The notes beneath the pieces were generated by a model, which saw only the letters and a program-made list of their open reading frames with translations, searched no databases and was not told the DNA's origin. The position numbers and the translations under genes are program-made. A stretch of DNA of 64,000 bases from Helicoverpa zea (lineage: Eukaryota; Arthropoda; Insecta; Lepidoptera; Noctuidae), in NCBI RefSeq assembly GCF_022581195.2, contig NC_061459.1, positions 10,664,001 to 10,728,000 of the forward strand, in the 5' to 3' direction. Position 1 is the first letter of the stretch. Every line of letters begins with the position of its first letter. This document shows, in pieces, positions 23,701-35,200 of this stretch.

Positions 23701-25835
23701 CTGAAATAGATAGACGAAATTCTAAGCTCAAATTGAGTTTTTCTTTTTATAGGGTGACCATTTCTCATAGATTTTACTGTTCAATACTTACTATTATTTG
23801 TCTTTAATGTCGATAGGCCGTCTTCAGCGATGGGCAGTACCGACGGAATCGTCGATGTCCGTATGTCACCGTGTGTTTCCATTCTAAGGACGATTCATCT
23901 CAAACTTTACGAGGGTAGAACAATAAATCAATATGTCGAATAATTGCTCCTCATCGCAGCTCCGGAAAGTCGGAATCAAAAGTTACTAATCACCCGGTCT
24001 TTATTAATAAGGCGTGGAGGAAAATATATTCAGTGAGTCGAAAGTTTTGGACGGAGTTTTAAGAGTTCCGGCTTTTGGGACCGAACGCGCAATTTACGGG
24101 TTAGACGGTGCGACGCGTTTTCGATTTGTTAGTTAGAATTCGATGTTTAATAAATATTTTGTTCCGTTTCAAGTGATTGAATGGAACTCCCGGTCTTTGA
24201 CGGCTTTATAATGATACAATGTTAAGTCCAATTTATTAAATTAATTGTCGTTAGAAATGTTATTTTTGGTGTAAAGTAACTTTGATTACGTATTCATTCG
24301 TTCAATTTCAATGAAATTCATTAAAATAATATAAAACAAGATTTTTTTAAACATGAACAGTTTGAAAGCGCGTCGTATCGATAATGTTAACCTATATGTA
24401 AAATTAATGTACCTACTCAAATTGTTTAAGCATTAAGAGATTTATTCGTGCATTATTACGGGGCATTTATCAAGCGCTTGGTATGAAAACAACAACAAAT
24501 CAAAGGGCTAAATAATAATAGTGCAAGCGAAACAATACAACGGCGACTGCACAAGAGTGTTTTATGTTTAATAACGCGGTTCCGTATCTTACGAAAGGAA
24601 CGATTTATTATAATATGTCTAAGTGTTCCTTGGTTTATTATGTAATACATAGATAAAGGTAGAACTATACATAGGTACCTTGAACGTTTCACCAGACGAC
24701 CAAGGGAACGGCTACTATTTCTGGCTACACGATTGAGTGGCGTGAACCAGGGTCTTAACTTTAATTTAAAATTGTTTGCGTGCGTATTATTAAGTTTCTG
24801 ATATGACTGGTATGTCGATTAGGCCAGGGCAGACCCCGAACGAGACGGGATTAACGCTAGGAAGAAAATGATATAGCCTGGTTGTTGAAGCACAAAATCA
24901 GTATAAAAATATTGAGAAGTGCCGGGGAAGTTCTTAATCTTAAGACATTAATAAAAAGTAAAGATTGGTGACTTTAATAAAATGAACCTTCAAGTTTTCA
25001 TAGTTTATGTTTAAATCTTATAAAAGTCTAAGTTACGAACTTCCTACTCCATCCCCCTTATCGGAAATTTATTTGATACGCTTTAGTAATTTGAACTACT
25101 TAAACACGTCAAGAGGAGGTTCATAAGTTTCGTAACAGCTAACACTTGCACTTTCTTCGATATTTTATTTAAGAGTGTAATCATTTTGAAAAGCAATACG
25201 GAAAAGCTTCATAATCATTATTTTCTCGTGAAGGTATTAAAAAGAATATTTATTTCATATCCTATATAGTTTTACAAAACTTGCATTTCTTACATCTCGA
25301 AAATTACGAAAGTAATTCATTTTAATGCAGTTTTCAGTAATATGTAAAGTACCTACTATTATTTTCTACGTTCATATCCATGTATTAATATACGTTTATG
25401 TATACTATTATATATGAAGCTTTAATACTAAGTGTATACCCGTACAAAGCCAGAAAGGATCGTTGGCAAATAATAAAATAAAGTTTTCAACCGTTTAATG
25501 ACCACGGTACCCTAAAAGCGACAATCACAAGCACGGTGGTCCATAAGTCCGACAGCAACAATTCATATCATTGGCTCATTTCGTATGTACTCGCAGACAA
25601 TCGCGCGAACAATTTGTACGTCCATTCTTTCGACGTGGAATTACTATGTACGTGAGCGCTTTGCTAAGCTGCGAACGGGTTATGAAGACATTTGCTGTTG
25701 ACGTTTAGGCGTGATGGGTCAGATAGACCGAGCGTTCGCGGGGATACTGTTAACACTGTCGAAGTAGGTTTTTGGAGCATTTTAGAAGTTCTTTCTGTCA
25801 AAAATTATGGATTATGTAATTTGCATTCTATAGCA
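20723..25835. other. Long AT-rich stretch, no gene recognised
   Basis: About 5 kb without a supported gene. Several short frames occur (for example 21453-21917 minus, 154 codons; 23207-23443 plus, 78 codons), but none has a recognisable motif and their composition is that of the background. Regulatory or intronic function is possible but not shown. Confidence 0.5.
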
Positions 25836-25839
25836 ATCC

Positions 25840-26221
25840 ATCATCCTCCGAGCCTTTTTCCCAATCATGTTGGGGTCGGCTTCCAGTCTAACCGGATTCA
25901 GCTGAGTACCAGTGCTTTACAAGAAGCGACTGCCTATCTGACCTCCTCAACCCAGTTACCCGGGCAACCCGATACCCCTTGGTTAGACTGGTGTCAGACT
26001 TACTGGCTTCTGACTACCCGTAACGACTGCCAAGGATGTTTTAATGACAGCCGGGACCTACAGTTTAACGTGCCATCCGAAACACACTCAATGGTGTCTA
26101 AGATATACTTAGAAAGTACATACAAACTTAGAAAAGTTGCATTGGTACTTGCCTGACCTGGGATCGAACCCGCGCCCTCATACTTGAGAGGTTGGTCTTT
26201 TACCCACTAGGCCACCACGAC
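25840..26221 (-). mobile_element. Full-length tRNA-headed SINE with GATGAT tail
   Basis: Read on the minus strand from about 26221, the element begins GTCGTGGTGGCCTAGTGGGT with an A-box-like TGGCCTAGTGG, and has a B box GGTTCGATCCC at about 26165-26175. A body follows, and the end reads CCCCAACATGATTGGGAAAA, then AGGCTCGGAGGATGATGG. The nine-base sequence TAGCAATCC flanks both sides (25831-25839 and 26230-26238), consistent with a target-site duplication, with an A run between the 5' copy and the head. Truncated relatives lie at 11945-12028, 39955-40012, 43614-43735 and 61556-61600. The 154-codon plus-strand frame across it is not a gene. The GATGAT tail is shared with the RTE LINE ends in this window. 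Confidence 0.88.
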
Positions 26222-26398
26222 TTTTTTTTTAGCAATCCTTGGAAAGCTTTTCTATAGCAATCCTTGGAAGGTAATTTAATTTTAACGGCTTACACAGGAT
26301 AACCAAGAGATTTCAAGATTCTTCTTCAAACAAACAGCGTTAGGTAATAAGATAATAAATAGAAGATACTATAGATAAAGATATAGGTTAGGTAATAA
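26222..26398 (+). promoter_or_regulatory. Presumed 5' UTR of the LINE
   Basis: This sequence lies between the SINE and ORF1. It contains AGCAATCCTTGGAA twice (26231-26244 and 26257-26270), a short tandem repeat that includes the SINE target site. The start of the LINE transcript is probably within 26270-26398, where the sequence turns A-rich, but no boundary repeat identifies it exactly. Confidence 0.4.
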
Positions 26399-26947
26399 AT
26401 GTCTGTGGAATCAAACGTCGAGTCGTCGGAGCCAATAGCGCGCGTTGAATGCACACAGATATTGCCTGTGAGTGGTGTGGTTAGTCAGCGTAAACAACTC
26501 ATGTCAGATGTTTTAAAGAAAGACGGTGAATGGAAAAAAGTTTTGCCTAATGACGGATGGATTAAAGTTCAAAGAAAAAGGTTGCAAAATCGTTTTGTTG
26601 GTTTGAAGGGCATAGCGGAGACGTCACCTCAGTGTTCGTTTAAAGCAGCAGATGTCAGTGTTCCTTTTTATATCTATAATGTTGATATTGAAGCGAAGTC
26701 GGAGGATATTGTTTCGTACATTAAAAAAAAAACAAATGTGGATGTTTCGTTAACAAAAATGGATATGAAGAGGAACAAAGGCTATGCGGCTTATAAGTTT
26801 ATGATACCAAAAAGAAGCCTAGTTGTTTTTATGGATGAGAATATGTGGCCTGCGGGTGTTTCATTTCGTAGGTTTGTATATTATAATGGAAATCAGGAGA
26901 AGATACATAGTGATCTATTATCGAGTAATAGTATAAGCATAGGTTAA
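26399..26947 (+). CDS. Non-LTR retrotransposon ORF1 protein (nucleic-acid-binding, 182 residues)
   Basis: The ATG at 26399 follows stop-rich sequence and is the first in frame. The protein has a polar N-terminus, then WIKVQRKRLQNRFVGLKG at about residues 55-75, and VPFYIYNVDIEAKSEDIVSY at about 88-108. It ends with a segment carrying WPAGVSFRRFVYYNG at about 150-165. The order beta (VPFYIYNV), helix (EDIVSYIKKKT), and a basic RRF segment resembles the RRM-like fold of CR1-group ORF1 proteins. I see no CCHC zinc knuckles, so this is a short ORF1 type. Such proteins coat LINE RNA and help its reverse transcription. It overlaps ORF2 by one base in the sequence TAATG (stop TAA 26945-26947, start ATG 26947-26949), an arrangement suited to stop-restart translation. 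There are no internal stops or frameshifts. Confidence 0.85.
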   Translation: MSVESNVESSEPIARVECTQILPVSGVVSQRKQLMSDVLKKDGEWKKVLPNDGWIKVQRKRLQNRFVGLKGIAETSPQCSFKAADVSVPFYIYNVDIEAKSEDIVSYIKKKTNVDVSLTKMDMKRNKGYAAYKFMIPKRSLVVFMDENMWPAGVSFRRFVYYNGNQEKIHSDLLSSNSISIG

Positions 26948-29778
26948 TGGATAAATTACAATGTAATCTTTCTGCGAATTTTGTGACTTATAATTGTAGA
27001 TCACTGAAAAGGTCAACAGTGTGTATAAAAGAATTGTGTAAAAATATGGATGTTATTGCTTTGCAAGAAACATGGCTGTTGCCGTATGAAATTTGTTTAC
27101 TTGGTAACTTAGATATGAATTTTGATTATGTTGGGAAATCGGCCGTTGATACATCGGCAGGAATATTTAGAGGGAGACCATACGGTGGTGTAGCACTATT
27201 GTGGAGAAAATCTATATTTACAACCGTAACTGTTTTGGATTGTATTAGTGATCGTATAGTAGCTGTAAAAGCGAATTGCGCTGGCCGCACCTTGTTATTG
27301 TTTAGTGTGTATATGCCGACGGACTCTTTAGATAATTTAAATGAATTTTCTGAATGCTTAGGCGAAATAGCTGCTGTTGTAGAAAGTGAGAACGTAGAAT
27401 ATGTGTACATTTTAGGAGATTATAATGCTCATCCCGGTGAATTATTTAATAAAGAATTGTTGAGTTTTTGTGGTGAACAAAATTGGTTTTGTGCAGACTA
27501 TTCATTATTGGGTATTGATTCTGGCACTTATACTTTTGTAAGCGAGGCTTGTGGAAGTAGACGGTGGCTTGACCATTGCCTGGTTTCTGAGGCTGCTTTG
27601 AGGTCACTTGAGAAGGTGGAAGTTAAACATGATGTTTATTGGTCGGACCACTATCCTCTTGTGTGCCAGGTAAACTTAGGAGTGGTCAGGTCGACGGATG
27701 CCACCGCGCAGATAGGGGCTAGGAAGATAGATAAGGCTGTGTGGGGGGACAGAAATGCGTCACAAATGGGGCATTATTACAGACTTTGTATGGAGAAGCT
27801 TAGGGAAATAGATTTTCCATCTGTTTTGAGTAACTGCTGTGATAATTCGTGTTCTGATGAAAGTCATAAAAAGGTGATAGATGATATGTATGATAAGTTA
27901 GTTTCATCCCTACGGGAAGCAGCAGAGGGCAGCTCTGCCCTTGTTGAAGGGGGTAGTAGGAGGCGTCGGGTTGTCGGTTGGAATAGGTTTGTAAAAGACG
28001 CTCACGAAAAAGCCAGGAGTGCTTTTTTGAACTGGGTGTGGCATAATAAACCTCGCGCCGGGGCAATATTTTCAGTAATGAATGAGACCCGGAAGATCTT
28101 TAAGCAAAGATTGAAATATTGTCAGGACAATGAGCATAGAATTAAAATGGACATGCTTGCCACGGAACATAATAGTAAGCGTTTTCAGAACTTTTGGAAA
28201 ATGACCCAAAGGTTAAAACCAAGAGCGCCGGTTCCAGTGGCGGTGGATGGCTGTACGGATCCTGGTGAAATCGCGGACAACTTTAGGAGGCATTTCACTG
28301 TAACCTCGCGACAAGTTGATGAGCAGCGTATTGGTGCTGGGGGCATCATGTCCGGAGAACCAATAAACATTTCGGCCAAGGAGATCACTAGCATTATTAA
28401 AGGTATGAGCAGAGGCAAATCTCCGGGACATGATGGTCTAAGCATTGAACACTTTCAGTATGCTGGTCCGCATTTACCCAGGATCTTATCAATGCTGTAT
28501 AATTTTTGCCTGAGACACTCCTACCTACCTAAGGACTTAATGAGGACAATAGTAGTGCCTATTGTCAAAAATAAGACTGGGGATGCGTCGGATAAGAACA
28601 ATTATAGGCCTATCTCACTGGCCACTATAGCAGCTAAAGTGCTTGACAGTGTGCTTGAGCGCAGAGTGACTGGACAGCTCATTCCTCATGATTCCCAATT
28701 TGGGTTTAGATCTGGACTTTCCACGGAGACAGCTATATTGACGCTCAAAAATACTGTAAGGTATTATGTGGATAGGAGGACTCCAGTGTATGCCGCGTTC
28801 CTGGACCTCTCCAAGGCTTTTGACCTGGTTAATTACAGGATCTTATGGACTAAATTACGGGAAAAAGCAGTAGCTCATGAGATGGTTAATCTCCTGGAGT
28901 ATTGGTACAACAACCAGGTTAATCAGGTCAAATGGTCTGGGGCGTTATCTGGTGAGTATGGACTGGAGTGTGGTGTAAGGCAGGGAGGTTCGACATCACC
29001 GGCACTCTTCAGTTTATACATAAATCAGCTAGTTGAGGACCTTGCCAGTACTGGTCTTGGATGTTCTATTGATGGCATGACTATCAATAGTATAAGCTAT
29101 GCTGATGACATGGTGCTGCTGAGTCCCTCGATTGATGCTCTTAGACAGTTACTTGGGTTGTGTGAAGGATACGCGGTGGCACATGGCCTACTGTACAATG
29201 TTAGAAAAAGTGAGTTTATGGTGTTTCGGACAGGCTCAAAAAAACCAACGACAGTGCCTCCAGTTTATTTATATGGGGTGGCGCTAAAGAGAGTTTCTCG
29301 GTTTAAATACCTTGGGCACATTCTGACCGACAATCTGAACGATGATGAGGATATTGAGAGGGAACGTAGGGCGTTGTCGGTTCGATGTAATATGCTGGCT
29401 CGCAGGTTTGCAAGGTGTACAAGAAGTGTAAAAGTTACGCTATTTAGGGCGTATTGCCAAACATTCTACACATGTAGCCTGTGGGTCAGATATACGCAGA
29501 AGGCCGACAACTCCCTTCGTATTCAATACAATAACGCGTTTCGGGTGCTGCTGGGGCTTCCTCGGTTCTGTAGCGCGTCAAACATGTTTGCTCAGGCTGG
29601 TGTAGATAGTTTTGAGGCTATTATGCGCAAAAGAACGGCATCTCTGATGCGTAGGATACGTGGTAGCTCCAATAGCATCCTGAGGGCTATTGCTGAGAGG
29701 CCCGACTGCCCTTTTCGAATGCACTGGTCACGTAGACATTGCCGCGGGCTAGGGGCTGAGGACAGGTATTTAAATTAA
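26947..29778 (+). CDS. Non-LTR retrotransposon ORF2: AP-like endonuclease and reverse transcriptase (943 residues)
   Basis: An intact frame. Residues 10-240 are an exonuclease-endonuclease-phosphatase domain: N16 in VTYNCRSL, catalytic E41 in LQETWL, GDYN at 157-160, WLDH at 207-210 and SDHYP at 233-237. It nicks target DNA to prime reverse transcription. The reverse transcriptase spans roughly 500-760: NNYRPISLA near 551-559, FGFRSGLSTETA near 580-591, FLDLSKAFD with a catalytic Asp at about 618-626, GVRQGGSTSPALF near 677-689 and catalytic YADD at 718-721. The C-terminal region has VSRFKYLGHILTD and a Cys/His-bearing end (CPFRMHWSRRHCRG). There is no RNase H domain. Domain order and absence of RNase H point to the CR1/L2/Jockey side of the LINE tree; the exact clade is not resolved. 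All key residues seen are intact, so the copy could be active. GC content is higher in the 3' half than in the 5' half. A TTA-repeat tail lies downstream. Confidence 0.93.
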   Translation: MDKLQCNLSANFVTYNCRSLKRSTVCIKELCKNMDVIALQETWLLPYEICLLGNLDMNFDYVGKSAVDTSAGIFRGRPYGGVALLWRKSIFTTVTVLDCISDRIVAVKANCAGRTLLLFSVYMPTDSLDNLNEFSECLGEIAAVVESENVEYVYILGDYNAHPGELFNKELLSFCGEQNWFCADYSLLGIDSGTYTFVSEACGSRRWLDHCLVSEAALRSLEKVEVKHDVYWSDHYPLVCQVNLGVVRSTDATAQIGARKIDKAVWGDRNASQMGHYYRLCMEKLREIDFPSVLSNCCDNSCSDESHKKVIDDMYDKLVSSLREAAEGSSALVEGGSRRRRVVGWNRFVKDAHEKARSAFLNWVWHNKPRAGAIFSVMNETRKIFKQRLKYCQDNEHRIKMDMLATEHNSKRFQNFWKMTQRLKPRAPVPVAVDGCTDPGEIADNFRRHFTVTSRQVDEQRIGAGGIMSGEPINISAKEITSIIKGMSRGKSPGHDGLSIEHFQYAGPHLPRILSMLYNFCLRHSYLPKDLMRTIVVPIVKNKTGDASDKNNYRPISLATIAAKVLDSVLERRVTGQLIPHDSQFGFRSGLSTETAILTLKNTVRYYVDRRTPVYAAFLDLSKAFDLVNYRILWTKLREKAVAHEMVNLLEYWYNNQVNQVKWSGALSGEYGLECGVRQGGSTSPALFSLYINQLVEDLASTGLGCSIDGMTINSISYADDMVLLSPSIDALRQLLGLCEGYAVAHGLLYNVRKSEFMVFRTGSKKPTTVPPVYLYGVALKRVSRFKYLGHILTDNLNDDEDIERERRALSVRCNMLARRFARCTRSVKVTLFRAYCQTFYTCSLWVRYTQKADNSLRIQYNNAFRVLLGLPRFCSASNMFAQAGVDSFEAIMRKRTASLMRRIRGSSNSILRAIAERPDCPFRMHWSRRHCRGLGAEDRYLN

Positions 29779-29993
29779 ATTTATTTGAATTGAATATAAT
29801 TTTGATATTTATATTATTGTTCAATGAAGTTATAATTTTAATGTAATTTATTCCAATTCTAATCAATTTCTATGAAGTGTTAATTTAATATATTTATTTT
29901 AGAGTTTTAATTGTACTAACGTAGCTGTAAGTCTTTTGTAACACTAACACTATATGGATGAAATCCGAAATAAATGATTATTATTATTATTAT

Positions 29994-30706
29994 ATGTATG
30001 TCTCTTCCAGACCTCGGGACTACAGAGTCCCGGATTTTTGGGAGGCGAACGTGGGGCCGAAGCCAACACGCTGAAGCCCTTTTGAGACAACTTTAATGAA
30101 ATGGTGACACAAAACCGACGATTATCCCTGTATACACTATAGAAATGTACCCAAGGACAATCCCCGGTTCTGTGCTAAACTATTGCTAACTATGGATGAA
30201 AACTACTTAGGCTATTGTGATGGGATGCTAATGGACTAAGAATGGGGAAACTACGGGAACTATGGCACCTGCCGATGACAATGTATTAAATACATGTTAA
30301 AATGGCAGGTGGAGACTCGCCAACTCACTTACTGGAGACTCGCCAACTCACTTACTTATTATTATCTTGTATGTCTCTGACCGACCACGGGACTACAGAG
30401 TCCCGGATTTTTGGAAGGCGAACGTGGGGCCGAAGCCAACACGCTGAAGCCCTTTTGAGACAACTTTAATGAAATGGCGACACAAAACCGACGATTATCC
30501 CCGTATACACTATAGAAATGTACCCAAGGACAATCCCCGGTTCTGTGCTAAACTATTGCTAACTATGGATGAAAACTACTTGGGCTATTGTGATGGGATG
30601 CTAATGGACTAGGAATGGGGAAACTACGGGAACTATGGCACCTGCCGATGACAATGTATTAAATACATGTTAAAATGGCAGGTGGAGACTCGCCAACTCA
30701 CTTACT
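29994..30706 (+). repeat. Tandem duplication of a 373-bp LINE-tail-like unit
   Basis: Two copies lie at an offset of exactly 373 bp (for example CGGGACTACAGAGTCCCGG at 30015 and 30388), with only a few substitutions. Each begins TGTATGTCTCT just after a TTA-repeat and ends CAACTCACTTACT (30333 and 30706). The first copy has an extra tandem 23-bp duplication (30311-30333 and 30334-30356), followed by TTATTATTAT. CGGGACTACAGAGTCCCGG includes an inverted repeat (CGGGACT/AGTCCCG). The unit is GC-richer than its surroundings and non-coding. It looks like a 3' UTR of a LINE family duplicated during insertion. Confidence 0.8.
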
Positions 30707-31088
30707 GGGCCCCCGGGAATCAGTCACTGAAAAGCAACAAGAGGGCAACAGGGACATGAGCGGCTGAGAAGGGTGAGGATACCTCGGCGGACTTTAAACG
30801 CAGATCACGCGCTCCCTGTGGGTCCAGCATCACCGGCCCACTCGCCACTTACCACGAGGCACCTACCCTCCGAGCAGGACTAACCTTGCTCTAGCGACTC
30901 CACTCTGACCGGCCGATGAAGGCAAGCCAAGAGGCGGGAGACCTATCCCCCGTCATGCTTCACTCCGGCAAGCCGGAGATGGGGGACAGTATACTCTCCC
31001 TGGAGCACTCGGATATATAGCCCCGCGGGGTCGCTACTCCCCGTCATCCGCCTCAGATGCCCTGCGGGGCTTATTATTATTATTATTA
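30707..31088 (+). mobile_element. GC-rich LINE 3' UTR ending in TTA repeats
   Basis: After the second 373-bp copy the sequence becomes GC-rich, with GCCGATGAAGGCAAGCCAAG and AAGCCGGAGATGGGGGACAG. GCCCCGCGGGG occurs near 31020 and GCCCTGCGGGGC near 31058, two blocks that could form hairpins. It ends in six to seven TTA repeats (about 31070-31088). There is no open frame of note. The same tail type closes the LINE at 29.98 kb and the first 373-bp copy. It may belong to a different, 5'-truncated LINE family than ORF1/ORF2. This is inference. Confidence 0.6.
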
Positions 31089-32049
31089 TAAATGGAAGAT
31101 ACAGAAGCTAAATCATTATTTTGACATTCGCAAAAGTAGCTGGTACACACACAGTACGTATGTTTTTCTCGTGTCCATTTATAGTATTCTGTCTAACCAA
31201 ACCAAACATATCCCATTTTCACGAATTCTAAACTATACTGACGGTTTAGAGTAAAAATATAAAAAGTCTAGTGTTCGTTACACGGTAGTCGAGCACAAAA
31301 AATGCTGCATTTTTTTATGCGTGCTCGGGTCTCAGGCCTTTCAGTCTAGCCTTTAGAGCCGTAAGCACACGAGTATCTATTCAGTGCTGCCAACGTTAGC
31401 GCTAGGTTGCGAGTTCGTTTTTTTAAATTTTTCGACTATTCAAATGCGGAATTCTGGAACGCGCTCCTTTTTCGCGCGAAACATGTTGTCATGCTTTACT
31501 TTTGTTTTTTAATGAAGTTCGTAGTTAAGGACGCGTAAGAAAAAGGTTGAATTTTTGTATAAAAAAAAAACAAATGTCTGCTCTGCTGTTGGTAATTTCC
31601 CGCGAACATTTTGAAACAGAGCTGAATTACTTTGTTTGTAATATTTTGCAAAAAAATTGTTGTTTTTTTTTTCTTATTTGTGGTATTAATTGTTTAGGTA
31701 TTTCAGTTAGGCTGTTATTTTGTATTGCTGCCCCTGCTTTTGATTACAAAGGTCTATGAAGTATTCAATAGCTCTCAAAATGCAAATGATTGGATGCGTT
31801 TCTCCTTTGCAAATGGATCAACTGCACAACTTGAAACGTCTTCAGTGCGATGACGGTTTCAAACGTGCCTTCGTGTCGTCCTCAATCACGAATGGCGTAC
31901 ACCTATGGTTCATAGCTGTTTGTGTCTTGTATGTATTTGTGTACTTGCAATAAGGATCAGGATATGGGCTTTCGCTGAAGAAAATTTAACAAAAAAGACC
32001 ATATTGCTCTGAATGTCTGTATTTGATAAGTACCTATGTAGGTATGTAT
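31089..32049. other. AT-rich sequence, no gene recognised
   Basis: Short frames at 31547-31759 and 31756-31953 have no recognisable motif. Nothing else identified. Confidence 0.5.
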
Positions 32050-32260
32050 GACACTCGCATCTGCTAGCGGTTTCTCCCTTGGATGACGGAATATGTCCCG
32101 CAGGAACTACTTCACGCCCACAAAAACCTATATCCTGCCTCGATAAATGGGCTATCTAACACTGAAAGATTTCTTCAATTTTGTACAGTAGTTTCTGGGA
32201 TTCACGCGCTCAAGAAAACTGACAAAATTATCAGCTTTATAATATAATAAGTTTACGTTT
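32050..32260 (+). repeat. Degenerate lepidopteran dispersed repeat (CTAGC... type)
   Basis: The segment starts with a diverged CTGCTAGCGGTTTCTCCCTT, continues with the family phrases CCTATATCCTGCCTCGATAA and ACAGTAGTTTCTGGGATTCA, and ends TTATAATATAATAAGTTT. The order of phrases matches the common lepidopteran repeat whose head is seen at 18704. It has no coding capacity. Confidence 0.45.
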
Positions 32261-35200
32261 GCGATTTCTTCTAAGAATTTTCTTCTTTCAAGTTTACAAT
32301 GTACTTCATCCAAATGCATGACACAGTCTGGATAACGGTTAGTATGTTTGTTTGAATCCTCAGTGAACAGACGCGTCTCGCATGCACTCCGTGACGACAT
32401 TGCTGGCTCGTGACGTCATCTGAAACAATCAGGATTTGAATGAACAAATCATACGTTTACTTTGCTTGAACAGATGTAGATGCAATGTGTAAAATGTATG
32501 AACGTTTTTTTTATTGTGATAGGTTCAACGTGAAAGGTTCTGTTTTCATATTATTTAGCTGATAACAGCTACCGAGATAAAAGTAAATACTCCATGCCAA
32601 TATGTACCCAATGTATTTTGTTACGTTAAACAGGAACGCCCCCTACCAATTAGCCTACACTCCATCAAATAAAATTAATGAAAACAAAACCTAAATAAAT
32701 AAAATTCGAAAAAAGAACTAACAAAACCCGCGTACCCACTCGCGACAATCCTTTCGCAAACGTGAACGTTCGAAAATTTAAAATTTAATTAAGGCGCGGC
32801 TCCTACAGTCGGTTGCGCGCGTTAATCTCGTAAAGGCAGGGACACACGCGCACACCGCTTACAAAGCAATTTTTAATTGCGCTCCAGGCTGGAAAGCACC
32901 GTGTCTTTGACATTTACGATTGATTAAAAAGAAAATGCTAGGATGTAGACTTTGCATTCTGTCTTCAAGCTTGAAATCTCCTTGTGAATGTGTTACGGTT
33001 TTTGGTTGTCCTTTATGTGCTAGCTTTACTTGAGTTTCTTTTTCTGGGTGGGTACCAAATTACAGACGAGAAATAATTGGTAAAATTAGATTTTGGATGA
33101 AATATCCAAATTGAACCAGCATTAACCTGTGATTAATACTAGCTTAACTCTAATATTTAAGTTACGTAGTGTAAATGTAGACAATGAATTGAAAAACTTT
33201 TAAGCGCCAAAAATCCCGAAGAGAGTTTCGGAATATAATTTACGTCAAAGAAAACAAAACAAGAAATAAAGGACAAATAAAATTGCAAACCACATTATTC
33301 CAACCGAATATATTTGGACGAATAAAGAACGAGTCACAATTACGACCAGTTAGCTCCACAAAATACAAAAAAAAAAACTTAATTAGGCAACAGAACTACA
33401 CTGGATGGCTAGAATATAGGTCAAGAGCCACCACAAGTCTACTTTCACAACTAAAAGTGTTGTTTTTTTAACGTAATTAGTGTTGCTAACCTAACTACAT
33501 CCCACGCCGTGTTCTCTCAAAACGCAATACATTTCCAACGTAAGCTGACCCCTAGTTTTATAAAAACTGCTTGGTGAAACAGGTCTAAGTATACTGGTGG
33601 TTAGTTCTATAACTTTACCATTCCGCTTTGAAATTAATAAGTATGGGTTTATTGAGTGAAAACCTCAGATTGTTCTACTTGGATTAAATATTTCAGTTAG
33701 CTTATAAATTAGGGAGTGGTGCAGTTTCCGTTAAAATACAACGAGTTTATTAATATAACATTTTAAGTGAATATTTTCACCTACTTATTTTGGATCACAC
33801 TTATAATATTTTTAGTTTAGTTTTGACTCATTGGTTAATTATTACACTTGACATTTACATTTTGAAGTTCCTTAAAACTCGGCTCGCTTGCTTCCAGCAA
33901 AAATTATCAGGTGCCAGCAGGTCTAAACTCCAGTCTAAGAATCTCCTGTATATTCAAATAGGTCCAGGCCCGAAAAACGAAACAGCTTCTATCGTGGCGT
34001 GTAAAATTATAAAGTCGGCAGGTCGAAGTTAGGGAGTGCACTGCGACAGATGGCCCGGGTGGCGAATTAAACGGGCCCCTAGGGAACAGCGCGAAGAAAG
34101 ACAAACACGCAAAGTTGGCCTCGGTGTTGTTGAGATTATTAAATTTCCTCCGCTATAAACTTTGAATAAACTGAATGTGAAATTTTTGGACCGACGAACT
34201 TATCTCGATGTTTGGAATAGCTAATGTCCAGATATTCTAAACTGTATCGCGGATGAGAGGATAAATATTGGCTTTAATTCGCTATTGTTGTTTTCTGTTT
34301 CGGAGATCAAGTTATAATGGTTGGAGAATTCCAGACGAATTATTTGCTGGTTGAAAGGAAACGCGCTGTTGATGATACTAACAAGTAATTTACTGTTACA
34401 AATGGTACTTAGTCACTACAGATCTTTCACCAAATGTGTACTAAATACCAATTTAGAGCACTCAAATGCCTTGTCCTATACACAAAATTCCACAGAAACT
34501 CATTGACCATCACAGCTTAAATGTGTCAAACCATATCGCAGCCGTTAAATGACACCCGGAGCCCAATAATAAGGCTGCATTGAAATCTCTGGCCACTGCA
34601 GTGTCGAAGTTAGTCCTGTATGCTTTGTGATAGACGTCAAACTGCTGTAGTTTCTGAATAACGAAGTCTGAGCAGAAATCTGAAATAATGTTCGTTGTGA
34701 TGAAATTAGAATAAAACCGGGATGGTCTTAAAGAGCTTGAATTGATAAAGGATATACTTTATTTAAAAGTTTGTGTAGATACACAGTCGATGAGACAAGA
34801 AAAAAAATTGACCAATCATTGCAAGGACACTCTCTTCCAGGGGGCGTGCTATACTTTACGATCCCATTTTTTTATTTATTTTCTAGTACTTATTACACAA
34901 AAAAATGCTCTAATCATAACCTCTTTCGATATCATCGGTGGTATATATTTTGTTAATTAAACATTGCTAGTTAACATGTCGATTCTTACAAACCAAAAAA
35001 CATGCTTTGATTTTTTTTCCTACAAGCTTCATATAAACAGCAGCATCTTACTCACACAATGTTCTAAGAAGGTATTTTCCCAAGGGTTGCGGAGGTCAGA
35101 CGGTAGTTACTAGGTGTAGAACCTGAAACTACCCACATGCTAATGAACACACGACCTGCTGCAAGCGAAACTAATACTAATAATAATGTGTAGGAAAAAC

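Larger units (their letters stand above)
26250..29998 (+). mobile_element. Apparently full-coding-length LINE
   Basis: The unit comprises a 5' UTR, two intact open frames, a 3' UTR of about 200 bp and a TTA/ATT microsatellite tail (about 29978-29993). The left edge is placed approximately. No clear target-site duplication was found, partly because further repeat material abuts the tail. Intact coding capacity in a window otherwise full of truncated elements marks this as a young insertion. Confidence 0.75.

Noticed and set aside
25692..26156. 154-codon plus-strand frame
   Set aside because: It runs antisense through the SINE at 25840-26221.
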